33,649 nt of DNA. Source: CAZCCM01 sp964616165 (GTDB lineage: Bacteria > Bacillota > Clostridia > TANB77 > CAG-508). The notes under the pieces are model-generated. The model made no database searches and was not told the DNA's origin. It saw only the letters and a list, made by a program, of their open reading frames with translations. The stretch spans positions 1 to 33,649 of the forward strand of contig CAZTTS010000009.1 of the NCBI GenBank assembly GCA_964616165.1. The letters run 5' to 3'. Of this stretch, positions 6,657 to 15,394 are shown in pieces (the stretch's first letter is position 1; each line of letters opens with the position of its first letter). The translations under genes and the position numbers were made by a program.

Positions 6657-9533
6657 TTAAATTTCTATACCTATTTCTTCTAAATTAATTAGATAGTTCT
6701 CATCTTCTATATTAGTCTCATCAGTCTTAATATCTACTTCTTCTAAATTAATTTTCTTTTCCATTTCTTCAGTTAATACTTTTAATTGTTGTATTAGAGA
6801 GCTCAATTCTTGAGTATGCTTACCTATATCTTGCAAGTTTTTATTATTAAGAGCCTTTTCTAGTGCTGCATTTGTTCTAATTATTGCTTCGATAATAAGT
6901 TCTCTATCTAGAGGATCATGTATGTCTATATTAATTGCTAAATCAGAAAACAGATTTGTTATAGCTGAATTGATATTATTACCAATACCAACTTTACTTC
7001 CATTTGCAACAATAACTTTTTTTAGTACTGCTTCATTATTTTTATTAATATATATTTGATAAACAGGTTCAACATATATCATAGAATTTTGTATTGGAAC
7101 AAGCATTGGATAAGACTTTACTTCTGTCCCAATTACATTTAACTCTTCTAATTCTTCTTTAATTAAAGTTTCAGACATTATCTGTGTTTTTATAAATTGT
7201 ACACCTGGTATATTATCATTCCTTGAATATTCATATAGTTTTAATTTTGCTTTATTTTTTTCATAAACACCAACTAAATATGCATTTATATTTTGCCTTC
7301 CATATGGTGTATATATCGTTAAATAACCTATATTAGGTTGACCTTCATTAAAGTTTTTAAAGATTGTATAATTAAGTTTCTTTTTACCTATTTTATTAGG
7401 TTGATTTTCTAATAGTGAAAATTCCCAAACATCCTCACCACCATAAAATATATCTACTGCATTTGTATGATATTTTCTAATAATCTCAGATTGAACATCA
7501 TATAGGAATTTAGGATATCTAAATTGTTCAGATAAATCTTTTGGAATATCTTCAATTGATTTAAAAACTTCTTTAAATGCATAATCAATACTTAATATAA
7601 TAGGATCTGTTTTATCAATATAAAGTTCCATTGTTCCATTATATGCATCAACTATAACTTTTACAGAATTTCTAATATAATTAGCTTTTTTAAGTCTCCC
7701 ATCATCAGTTGGTAAAAGAGTTTTTTGTGAGTATGGATAAGAATCTGATGTTGTATATCCATCTAATACCCAAAATAATCTTCCTTCATTAGATACAATT
7801 AAATATGGATTTTTATCATATCTTGCTTCTGGTAATATGCTTTCTGCTCTTTTTATTATATTTCTATTGAATAATACCTTTGTATCTTCTTTAACCTTTG
7901 AAGTTAAGAATAAATTAGGAGAAGAAGTTTTAATGCCTAAAATTAATCTATCTAAGAATTTTAAATTTAATCCTCCAATGCCATCATATGTATTGTATAT
8001 AATTCTTGAACTTGTAATAGGATAATCATATTCTTCACCTGCTTTTGTATTAATCATAACAGGTGCTGTGGTTTCTAATCCGTAATATATTCTTGGCTCA
8101 ACTATTTTTTTCCCTTGATATACTTGATTTTCAAAATCTCTTTCTAAATATTTAATACTACCATTAGTATCTATTTTATTAGCACTTACAACTATACCAA
8201 AATTCCCATGAGTATAATCTGTTGCTCCACCAGAAGTCTTGTTTGAATTAACTTCTCTTGGAATAAAATATGCCAAATTATTGTTTGCATCATAATTTTG
8301 AACTAATTGTACATTATTATATTTATATATTTTCAAATTAGTATCTTGTTCATTTAGAGTTTGACGTACTACTTCTTCTGAAATAACTGGTATAGAACTT
8401 ATTAAACTTTGATTTGACAATAATGTTTCTGAACTTAATATCTCTGATTTTTCTATTACTTGCTCTTCAGGTTTGATACCATATGCAGTATAAGTTTCAG
8501 TAATATTTTGTTTAATATATTTCCCTTGATTTTCTAAAACATTCTTATTTAGCCATAAAACATGCAATAATAAAATTAAAACATATATTACCACTACATA
8601 TATCGGAACAATAAGTATGGCTTTAATAGCTTTATTTATCTTTTTAGCTTTAATTTCTTTCTTTAATTTAAAGAATGAAAACAAAAGTAAAAATGGCAGT
8701 ATAGAAAAACCTATAAGTTTAATATATATATCTGTTGCAGAAGCTCCAGTAACAAAGAAAGATTCTTTCCCTGAAGTTTTTAACATATCTCCAACGAAAA
8801 GATTAGGTAAAAAAGCAAAGATTAAAAATGAAGCTAATATAACAATAACTGTTATTAATTTATATATCTGTTTAGAAATTTTACTATTCTTTAATTTAGA
8901 AAAATCAGTACCACCTAATTTAAAATTTATTGTTAAAATATCATAAACTACAACATATGCTAATGTTAATATGTTTAAAATAAAAACATATAATAATACT
9001 TTACGAATAATTGGAATAATTAAAATATAATAAGAATAATCTAAAAATAAAACTGGATCTCTTTTCCCAAACCATGCTGTATTAAATAATTTTAAAAAGT
9101 CACCAGCAAATACAAACTGAGCTATTAAAGCTACTATCAATGATATTACAAATGAAATTGATTTTGTTGGTAAATTTGGAAAATCTTTTCTTTCATCACT
9201 AAACAGCTCTTTTAAGTTTTTTTGCATATTTTTAGTAACAAAAAACATCGCAAAATATATTACTATAAAATTAACAGAAAAAACAACTGCTCTTTCAATT
9301 GTTCTACTCCAATATATTTTTAAATATTGACTTCCTGCTTCTATATAGTTCAAATATTCTGCTCTTTGAATAAACAAGATTATTATTGCTATAATCAATA
9401 AACTTAAAATAACAATAAAACTTCTAAATTTTTTAAAAGTCTTTTCTTTTTTGTTTCTTGTCATTATTTTTGATTTTTTAATTGTTTCTTTTGAATAATT
9501 ACTATCTATTTCTTCCAAGTAATCCCCCATCAT
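6657..9533 (-). CDS. UPF0182 family membrane protein, 958 residues
   Basis: A large integral membrane protein of unknown biochemical role. About seven membrane segments lie in the first 335 residues (for example 38-55, 82-99, 124-143, 165-200). The pattern WFGKRDPVLFLDYSYYIL (about 154-171) and a later extracellular region containing NSVKVIVDAYNGTMELY and DPIILSIDYAFKEVF match the conserved core of UPF0182/COG1615. The C-terminus is acidic and helical. Length is normal for the family. The start overlaps the ftsY stop (ATG at 9533 over TGA at 9532-9530), so the pair is coupled. The exact start is uncertain: ATGATG at 9533/9530 has no ribosome site, and a TTG at codon 6 sits 5 nt after GGGGG. 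Confidence 0.88.
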   Translation of the reverse strand: MMGDYLEEIDSNYSKETIKKSKIMTRNKKEKTFKKFRSFIVILSLLIIAIIILFIQRAEYLNYIEAGSQYLKIYWSRTIERAVVFSVNFIVIYFAMFFVTKNMQKNLKELFSDERKDFPNLPTKSISFVISLIVALIAQFVFAGDFLKLFNTAWFGKRDPVLFLDYSYYILIIPIIRKVLLYVFILNILTLAYVVVYDILTINFKLGGTDFSKLKNSKISKQIYKLITVIVILASFLIFAFLPNLFVGDMLKTSGKESFFVTGASATDIYIKLIGFSILPFLLLFSFFKLKKEIKAKKINKAIKAILIVPIYVVVIYVLILLLHVLWLNKNVLENQGKYIKQNITETYTAYGIKPEEQVIEKSEILSSETLLSNQSLISSIPVISEEVVRQTLNEQDTNLKIYKYNNVQLVQNYDANNNLAYFIPREVNSNKTSGGATDYTHGNFGIVVSANKIDTNGSIKYLERDFENQVYQGKKIVEPRIYYGLETTAPVMINTKAGEEYDYPITSSRIIYNTYDGIGGLNLKFLDRLILGIKTSSPNLFLTSKVKEDTKVLFNRNIIKRAESILPEARYDKNPYLIVSNEGRLFWVLDGYTTSDSYPYSQKTLLPTDDGRLKKANYIRNSVKVIVDAYNGTMELYIDKTDPIILSIDYAFKEVFKSIEDIPKDLSEQFRYPKFLYDVQSEIIRKYHTNAVDIFYGGEDVWEFSLLENQPNKIGKKKLNYTIFKNFNEGQPNIGYLTIYTPYGRQNINAYLVGVYEKNKAKLKLYEYSRNDNIPGVQFIKTQIMSETLIKEELEELNVIGTEVKSYPMLVPIQNSMIYVEPVYQIYINKNNEAVLKKVIVANGSKVGIGNNINSAITNLFSDLAINIDIHDPLDRELIIEAIIRTNAALEKALNNKNLQDIGKHTQELSSLIQQLKVLTEEMEKKINLEEVDIKTDETNIEDENYLINLEEIGIEI

Positions 9534-10450
9534 TCTATAATAGCATTAACAAAGTCTGTTGCATTAAATCTCTCTAAATCATCTAAGCTTTCTCCCACAC
9601 CAATATATTTAATTGGTATCTTAGTTTCTTGAGTAATACCTATAATAGATCCGCCTTTTGCTGTACCATCTAATTTTGTTACAACTAAAGCTGTTAAATC
9701 TGTTACTTCCATAAAAGCCCTTGTCTGATTAATTGCATTTTGTCCTACTGTACCATCAATTACTAAAAGAGTTTCTTTGAATACTTCTCTTTGTGCATTA
9801 GTAATTACCTTATTAATACTCCTATTTATTTTTGCTAATTCTTCCATTAAATTAGCTTTATTATGTATTCTACCAGCTGTATCACAAATTACTACATCAT
9901 ATTTTTCATCAATGGCCTTTTGAATAGCCTTGTATATAACAGAAGATGGATCTTCATTTTCTTCGCCTTTAATTAAATCTGCTCCTGCTCCATTTGTCCA
10001 TTCTTCTAATTGTTCAACTGCTGCTGCTCTATATGTATCCCCTGCTGCAATTAGTATCTTATTTCCTTGTTTCTTGTATAAATGTGCTATTTTACCAATT
10101 GAAGTGGTTTTTCCAACTCCATTAACACCTATAACAAGTATTATTTTAAAAGTTGAAGAATCCTCTTCAAGAACACTATTTTCTGATAATATTTCAATCA
10201 AAATATTTTTTAGTTCCTGTTTTACTTCTTCAACTTCTTTTATATTCTTTAATTTAATATTTTGTCTTAATCTATCAGTTATCTCTATAACTGTAGGCAT
10301 TCCAATATCTGATAATATTAATGTTTCTTCTAATTCTTCAATTAAATCTTCATCAACTGTACGAAGAGATGCAAATACTTTATTAAATCCTGAATCAATG
10401 TTTTCTTTTGTTTTATTTAATCTATTCTTTAGTTTGTTAAAAAAACTCAT
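9530..10450 (-). CDS. ftsY: Signal recognition particle receptor FtsY
   Basis: The SRP-receptor GTPase that docks ribosome-SRP complexes at the membrane for co-translational insertion. It has 306 residues with the N-domain helices at 1-95 and the NG GTPase: G1 GVNGVGKTT (108-116), G2 DTYRAAA (138-144), G3 DTAGR (190-194), G4 TKLD (258-261), G5 GVGE (284-287). It lacks the long acidic A domain, as is usual in Gram-positive FtsY. The ribosome site GAGGGAAT precedes the ATG at 10450. It lies between the autolysin gene and UPF0182 rather than the frequent smc-ftsY-ffh cluster. The first 32 bases of the coding strand recur after gap 2 because of an assembly overlap, not a second gene. Confidence 0.97.
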   Translation of the reverse strand: MSFFNKLKNRLNKTKENIDSGFNKVFASLRTVDEDLIEELEETLILSDIGMPTVIEITDRLRQNIKLKNIKEVEEVKQELKNILIEILSENSVLEEDSSTFKIILVIGVNGVGKTTSIGKIAHLYKKQGNKILIAAGDTYRAAAVEQLEEWTNGAGADLIKGEENEDPSSVIYKAIQKAIDEKYDVVICDTAGRIHNKANLMEELAKINRSINKVITNAQREVFKETLLVIDGTVGQNAINQTRAFMEVTDLTALVVTKLDGTAKGGSIIGITQETKIPIKYIGVGESLDDLERFNATDFVNAIIE

Positions 10451-10473
10451 ATTCCCTCATTTTATTATATATT
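10419..10473. repeat. 55-bp contig-end overlap, copy 1
   Basis: Identical over all 55 bases to 10574-10628 on the other side of gap 2. It spans the 5' end and ribosome site of ftsY. Both contig ends carry the same sequence, so the 100 N between them are probably not real. Confidence 0.95.
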
Positions 10474-10573
10474 NNNNNNNNNNNNNNNNNNNNNNNNNNN
10501 NNNNNNNNNNNNNNNNNNNNNNNNNNNNNNNNNNNNNNNNNNNNNNNNNNNNNNNNNNNNNNNNNNNNNNNNN
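10474..10573. other. Assembly gap 2 (100 N), probably spurious
   Basis: The last 55 bases before the Ns equal the first 55 bases after them. Merging the overlap puts the ftsY start 38 bp downstream of the autolysin stop at 10644, a normal spacing. Confidence 0.92.
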
Positions 10574-10628
10574 AATCTATTCTTTAGTTTGTTAAAAAAA
10601 CTCATATTCCCTCATTTTATTATATATT
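10574..10628. repeat. 55-bp contig-end overlap, copy 2
   Basis: The second copy of the sequence at 10419-10473. It carries an apparent truncated ftsY start (ATG at 10605) that should not be annotated as a gene. Confidence 0.95.
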
Positions 10629-10643
10629 GTTAAATGTAATTAC

Positions 10644-13589
10644 CTAAATATAATTAAAATAGTAACTTGTCGAATTAACTGCATTTCTAGAGACATATCC
10701 TGAATTCTGATATTTCCCATTTACTAAATTATAATATATTAAATACCATGTATAACCATCTTTATTTGCCATTTGTTTTCTTACACTTATAGTTGAATTT
10801 GCAGGTATTGCTCTTATTATAGCTGAAGATAATGAACCTGATCCTCTCCTTACATTTAAGGTTGTTGTTGTTTTTGCTGTTTTTGGAAACTCACTTGTTG
10901 TTGTGCTAGTACTTCCACTACTTTCGCTACCACTACCACTACTGCTATTTCCACTACCACTTGATGATGTTGTGTAACTAAAATAATAACTTGTTGAATT
11001 AACTGCATTTCTAGAGACATATCCTGAATTCTGATATTTCCCATTTACTAAATTATAATATATTAAATACCATGTATAACCATCTTTATTTGCCATTTGT
11101 TTTCTTACACTTATAGTTGAATTTGCAGGTATTGCTCTTATTATAGGTGATGATAATGAACCTGATCCTCTTCTTACATTTAAAGTTGTTGTTGTTTTTG
11201 CTGTTTTTGGATATTCACTTGTTGTTGTATCACTTCCACTACTTCCACTTCCACTTCCACTACTATCACCACTACCACCTGATGAAGATGTATAATTAAA
11301 ATAATAACTTGTTGAACCAACCTTATTTCTAGCTATATATCCTGAATTCTGATATTTTCCATTTACTAAATTATAATATATTAAATACCATTCATAACCA
11401 TCTTTATCAGCCATTTTTTGTCTTACAGCAATAGTTGAATTTGCTGGTATTGTTTTTATTATAGGTGATGATAATGAACCTGATCCTCTTCTTACATTTA
11501 AAGTTGTTGTTGTTTTTGCTGTTTTTGGATATTCACTTGTTGTTGTATCACTTCCAGTGCTAGAATCTTCATTTTTTGATAATAAATAAGCACATTTAGA
11601 CCAATCAGGATTTATAATATATCTAAAGCTTTGTGTTGATGAGCCAACCTTATTTCTAGCTATATAGCCTGAGTTTTGAAACTTACCATCAACTAAATTG
11701 TAATATATTGAATACCATTCATAACCATCTTTATTAGACATTTTACTTCTAACTGAAATTCTTGTTCCTTTTGGTAATGTTCTAATTGTTGTAGATGATA
11801 ATGAGCCTGATCCTCTTTTTACAACGGTATTTGCTTTTAATATTGCATATGCAGGTAACTTAGGATTTTTTTGATTTATCAACTCAGATTCTTGTGTTGG
11901 ATCTAATGGTTGTAGTTCTTCTAATACTTTAGTATCTACAGAAGATAAATATCCAAAATTATAATCTATAGAACCAATTGGATTTCTTGCTACATAACCT
12001 GTTTTTGTAAATTCTGTTCCTGCTTTATTAAGAGAATAACGAATTCTATACCATTCATATCCATTAGCATCTTGTACTTTTTCTCTAATACTAATTAATG
12101 ATTTAAAGGCTAAACCATCAACCCTTGTACCACTAGTACTTGGTGTTGCTCTAACATTTAAATCTGTTGTTGTCTCTGCTACACTAGGTAGGCTAGGATC
12201 AATTTGATTAGCATTGTGCCTATATTCCATTGTTTTTCCAAACATTGTTGGATTTTGTTTAAATTGAAAACTAAAATAATCTGATGTGCCTGGTTCTTTT
12301 TTTGCCATATAACCTTTTTCACCAGTTGATACTATTTGAACATAATACCAATCATTTGTTTTCTTTTCTAATACATTTATTAATGTACCAGCAGCTCTAG
12401 TTCCTAAGTCAGTATAGTTAGTTCCTGGTCCAGATCTTAGACGCAAGCCTATATTTAAATTAGCAAAAGCTGGCAATGTTGGATCTGCCGGAGCAGTATA
12501 TGTTTTTCCTTTAGGAGTTGTTAAAAAATGATTAGGTTGCATTGTTGCTGCTTTTTGCATATTTTCATAAAGTGGTATAACAAAAGTATATGATGATTCT
12601 GTTAAATATGGATCTACTTCTTGATATAAATCTTTCTTAAATGATCCTTCACTAAATGGTGCTGTAATATTCTGCATATATTGATGATATATTCCACTAT
12701 AGTCTGATTTTGTTGCATTAAATTTTTCAAAGTATGATGTGTTTTGTTCTGCATAATTTACTTTAACTAATTGTATTCCACCTCTTAAGCCTTTTTCAAA
12801 TGTATCCCATCCTTCTTTTTTCGCTCTTGCTGTTCCATTAGCAACTACTGCAGCTCCAGTTCCACCTGTTGCTCCTATATTATATGGATTATAGTATAAT
12901 TTAGTGTCATTCGGATCTGCAGATCTATTCCCACTAGTTAATACTGTTCCTGAACCTTGTTCTTGAATAAGTCTTGCAACAACATCTACAAAATCTACAT
13001 TTTCACTTGTCGCTACATTATATATGGTTTCAGCTTGATTCAAATATGATCTGCCTTGTAGTGCTCCTTTTATTATTACTAATGAGTCAGCTTTTGATAA
13101 AGCATTCTTTTTATCTGAAACTCTTTTTAATGAAAAAATATCGTATTCATTTAAATATGATCTAGGGTCCATTGCATATTCTACGGCTTGATATGATGCT
13201 GCATACCATCTACCGCTATCATACTTTTTAGTTCCTCTATATTCACAAATCCATGTTCCTTTATATGTGTCATAAACAAGATTAAAAGGATTTCCTGCAC
13301 CACTACTACCATTTCTTGTTGGTGAATATTCTAATGCTACAAATCTATCCCAATCTAATCCTGTTTTATAGAATTCAAACTCCCATTTAGGGTATTTTTG
13401 TTTTAATGCATGCACTCTTTCAACTAAACCAGGATATAGTTCTCTATCTATTCTTGATAAATCTGTTGTGATTTCTCCTGGATTTAAATTTGTTGCTGCA
13501 TTACTAGTATTAATTACGGGGAGTATACCTAAGAAAATTACAATTAATAGTATTATTAAACTTATTAATTTAAATTTATTTGTTTTCAT
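10644..13589 (-). CDS. Secreted autolysin: glucosaminidase-like domain plus six SH3b repeats
   Basis: A 981-residue exported cell-wall hydrolase. It has a signal peptide (1-32, cut near NTSNA). A region at about 50-350 resembles the LytD/Atl-type endo-beta-N-acetylglucosaminidase family: SRSYLNQAETIY, then VARLIQEQGSGT with Glu210 as the probable catalytic acid, YNPYNIGA and the WDTFEKGLRGGIQLV element. Six bacterial SH3 domains follow at about 378-440, 472-547, 578-658, 690-767, 796-873 and 905-980; they probably bind peptidoglycan. The last three are nearly identical and joined by Ser/Gly/Thr linkers. It would cleave peptidoglycan glycan strands in wall turnover or cell separation. The ribosome site AAAGGAGGGA precedes the ATG at 13589. 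The stop lies 38 bp from ftsY after gap 2 is merged. Confidence 0.88.
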   Translation of the reverse strand: MKTNKFKLISLIILLIVIFLGILPVINTSNAATNLNPGEITTDLSRIDRELYPGLVERVHALKQKYPKWEFEFYKTGLDWDRFVALEYSPTRNGSSGAGNPFNLVYDTYKGTWICEYRGTKKYDSGRWYAASYQAVEYAMDPRSYLNEYDIFSLKRVSDKKNALSKADSLVIIKGALQGRSYLNQAETIYNVATSENVDFVDVVARLIQEQGSGTVLTSGNRSADPNDTKLYYNPYNIGATGGTGAAVVANGTARAKKEGWDTFEKGLRGGIQLVKVNYAEQNTSYFEKFNATKSDYSGIYHQYMQNITAPFSEGSFKKDLYQEVDPYLTESSYTFVIPLYENMQKAATMQPNHFLTTPKGKTYTAPADPTLPAFANLNIGLRLRSGPGTNYTDLGTRAAGTLINVLEKKTNDWYYVQIVSTGEKGYMAKKEPGTSDYFSFQFKQNPTMFGKTMEYRHNANQIDPSLPSVAETTTDLNVRATPSTSGTRVDGLAFKSLISIREKVQDANGYEWYRIRYSLNKAGTEFTKTGYVARNPIGSIDYNFGYLSSVDTKVLEELQPLDPTQESELINQKNPKLPAYAILKANTVVKRGSGSLSSTTIRTLPKGTRISVRSKMSNKDGYEWYSIYYNLVDGKFQNSGYIARNKVGSSTQSFRYIINPDWSKCAYLLSKNEDSSTGSDTTTSEYPKTAKTTTTLNVRRGSGSLSSPIIKTIPANSTIAVRQKMADKDGYEWYLIYYNLVNGKYQNSGYIARNKVGSTSYYFNYTSSSGGSGDSSGSGSGSSGSDTTTSEYPKTAKTTTTLNVRRGSGSLSSPIIRAIPANSTISVRKQMANKDGYTWYLIYYNLVNGKYQNSGYVSRNAVNSTSYYFSYTTSSSGSGNSSSGSGSESSGSTSTTTSEFPKTAKTTTTLNVRRGSGSLSSAIIRAIPANSTISVRKQMANKDGYTWYLIYYNLVNGKYQNSGYVSRNAVNSTSYYFNYI
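10657..11590 (-). repeat. Three near-identical SH3b-coding repeats (periods 324 and 318 bp)
   Basis: The same sequence recurs with the landmark CCTGAATTCTGATATTT at 10699, 11023 and 11341. The first two copies are almost identical over about 240 bp. They encode the last three SH3b domains of the autolysin. Such repeats can expand or contract by recombination and can also be collapsed in assembly. Confidence 0.9.
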
Positions 13590-13632
13590 TCTTTTCTCCC
13601 TCCTTTGTTTAACGATTAAATTTTTAGTTTCA

Positions 13633-13700
13633 TAATTTGTTAATTTGTTAATTTATTAATGCGCTAATAAAATATTTTATTATTTTATTATTTTATTATT
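13633..13700. repeat. 8-bp-period tandem repeats and an 18-bp palindrome
   Basis: TAATTTGT-type units at 13633-13656 and three exact TATTTTAT units at 13673-13696, the last running into the tyrS stop codon. An 18-bp AT palindrome spans 13665-13682. No convincing terminator or promoter is visible here. Replication slippage is the simplest explanation. Confidence 0.75.
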
Positions 13701-14907
13701 GTTTTACTATTTTATAGTAAATCTTTTTTCCTTTTTTTATTATTGCTATATTGTCTTTAAAGTCTTCTTCTTTTAAAGTATAGTTCATATCAAGTACAAG
13801 TTCTTCATTTAAGCTAAGTCCTTCTTGTTTAATAAGAGTTTTAATTTGTCCTCTTGAACTTCCAAAGCCTGCCTTTATAGCAATATCAATTAAATCGTCA
13901 CCTATATTGCCTTCTATTTCTGGTACTCCATCTAATGAAACACCTTCTCCAAACATAGCTTCAGATGATTCCCTTGCCTTTATAGCTTCTTCTTCTCCAT
14001 GAACTATTTTTGTTATTTCAAATGCTGCAATTTTTTTAACTTCATTAATTTCTTCATATTTGGCAAGCATTAATTCTTCAATAGCTTCTAAAGGTAAATA
14101 TGTTAATTGTTTTAAAACATTTTTTACACTTGCATCTTCTATATTTACAAAATGTTGGTAAAATTCATATGGTGATAATTTATCTTTGTCTAGCCATAAA
14201 GCTCCACCCATTGTTTTACCCATTTTAGTCCCATCTGCATTAGCTAATAGTTGAGTTCCAATAGCATATGTTTCAACTCCATATTTCTTTCTATTTAAAC
14301 CTACACCTGCTATAACATTAGACCATTGATCATTTCCACCCACTTGTAATTTACAATTATATTTTTCATATAAATGCATAAAATCATAAGCTTGAAGTGT
14401 CATATATGTCATTTCAAAAAATGTTAATCCATCTTTAAGTCTTGCTTTATAGCATTCTGCTGCCAACATTTTATTTACATTAAAATGTACGCCTACATCT
14501 CTCATGTATTCTAATAGATTAAGTTTTGTTAACCATTCTCCATTAGTTAATAATATAGCTGCATTTTCTCCTTCAAAAGATACAAATCTTTCAACTTGTT
14601 TTTTTACAGCATCAGTATTTGCTTTTAATTGTTCTACAGATAACATCTGTCTCATATCATTTCTATCTGATGGATCTCCTATCATTGCTGTTCCATCACC
14701 TATTAAAACTATAGGTCTATGTCCAGCTTTTTGTAGCTTTGATATAACCATAAGTTGTATAAGATGGCCTATATGCAAACTATCTGCAGTAGGATCAAAT
14801 CCTATATAGAATGTTATCTTTTCTTTTTCTAATAATTCTTTTAAAGAGTCCTCAAACATAACTTGTTCAATATAACCTCTTTGTCTTAATTCCTCTATTA
14901 TATTCAT
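13696..14907 (-). CDS. tyrS: Tyrosyl-tRNA synthetase
   Basis: Charges tRNA-Tyr with tyrosine. It is 403 residues, full length for the bacterial class I enzyme. It shows tyrosine-pocket YIGFDPT (34-40), the HIGH signature HIGH (45-48), QVGGNDQW (188-195), the KMSKS-equivalent KMGKT (228-232), and an S4-like RNA-binding end (about 340-403, GSSRGQIKTLI). GAGGT lies just upstream of the ATG at 14907. It follows the zinc-ribbon gene by 44 bp. No T-box leader is present directly upstream. Confidence 0.97.
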   Translation of the reverse strand: MNIIEELRQRGYIEQVMFEDSLKELLEKEKITFYIGFDPTADSLHIGHLIQLMVISKLQKAGHRPIVLIGDGTAMIGDPSDRNDMRQMLSVEQLKANTDAVKKQVERFVSFEGENAAILLTNGEWLTKLNLLEYMRDVGVHFNVNKMLAAECYKARLKDGLTFFEMTYMTLQAYDFMHLYEKYNCKLQVGGNDQWSNVIAGVGLNRKKYGVETYAIGTQLLANADGTKMGKTMGGALWLDKDKLSPYEFYQHFVNIEDASVKNVLKQLTYLPLEAIEELMLAKYEEINEVKKIAAFEITKIVHGEEEAIKARESSEAMFGEGVSLDGVPEIEGNIGDDLIDIAIKAGFGSSRGQIKTLIKQEGLSLNEELVLDMNYTLKEEDFKDNIAIIKKGKKIYYKIVKQ

Positions 14908-14951
14908 ATAACCTCATAATGTTTCTAGTATTTTTTTCATTCAAACATAAA

Positions 14952-15173
14952 TTACATTTTTAAATAAGTTTCTAGATATCTCTCAATTCTTTCACCACTA
15001 ATATTGGTGTTCTTAGAAGCTTCTGCTATATGATCATAATTAATTTTATCCAAACCAGCAAATTGTTCTTCTAATGCTTTTACTTCTAGCATTTCTTTTT
15101 CCTGACATTTGGCACAGATTGGATCACTAGTTAAATGAAAACCCCCACATCTTGCACATTTACTTACTTCCAT
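14952..15173 (-). CDS. Small zinc-ribbon protein with C-terminal helix-turn-helix-like region
   Basis: It is 73 residues. Two CxxC pairs (Cys6/Cys9 in CARCGG, Cys19/Cys22 in CAKCQE) would bind one zinc, followed by a charged helix and an end (ISGERIERYLETYLKM) like the recognition part of the YvyF/TIGR03826 flagellar-operon proteins. That resemblance is of layout only. GGAGGAAGG precedes the ATG at 15173. It is upstream of tyrS and probably co-transcribed with it. A candidate extended -10 promoter with an overlapping inverted repeat lies at 15278-15318, so it may belong to a regulated unit. Function unknown. Confidence 0.75.
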   Translation of the reverse strand: MEVSKCARCGGFHLTSDPICAKCQEKEMLEVKALEEQFAGLDKINYDHIAEASKNTNISGERIERYLETYLKM

Positions 15174-15277
15174 TCCTTCCTCCTATACATCTAAACTAAT
15201 ACAATTCTCATTGTATCTTTTATTCTTATAATTATTTTCTTCTGTAATTATGTTTTTTACACTTTATAGTAAACTAC

Positions 15278-15318
15278 ATTGTATCATAAATTTCGCTAAA
15301 TTTATACATTTTAGCGAA
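15278..15318 (-). promoter_or_regulatory. Candidate promoter with operator-like inverted repeat
   Basis: A perfect 9-bp inverted repeat TTCGCTAAA/TTTAGCGAA with a 9-nt centre (15292-15318) is followed on the minus strand by an extended -10, TGATACAAT (15286-15278). The repeat covers the -35 zone, a classic repressor position. It is not followed by a T run, so a terminator is less likely. It would control the zinc-ribbon gene and tyrS. Confidence 0.45.
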
Positions 15319-15394
15319 TATAATTAAGATTTAATAAAAATGATATATTTATATATTGATTTATATTTTTATATTTTTTTCATTTATAACTATA

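Noticed and set aside
9930..10595. Plus-strand frame over ftsY and gap 2
   Set aside because: It is antisense to ftsY, contains the Ns, and has no start signals.
14908..14951. T-box leader before tyrS
   Set aside because: Only 44 bp separate it from the upstream gene; there is no room for a T-box and no conserved element is visible there or in the 15174-15394 intergenic region.
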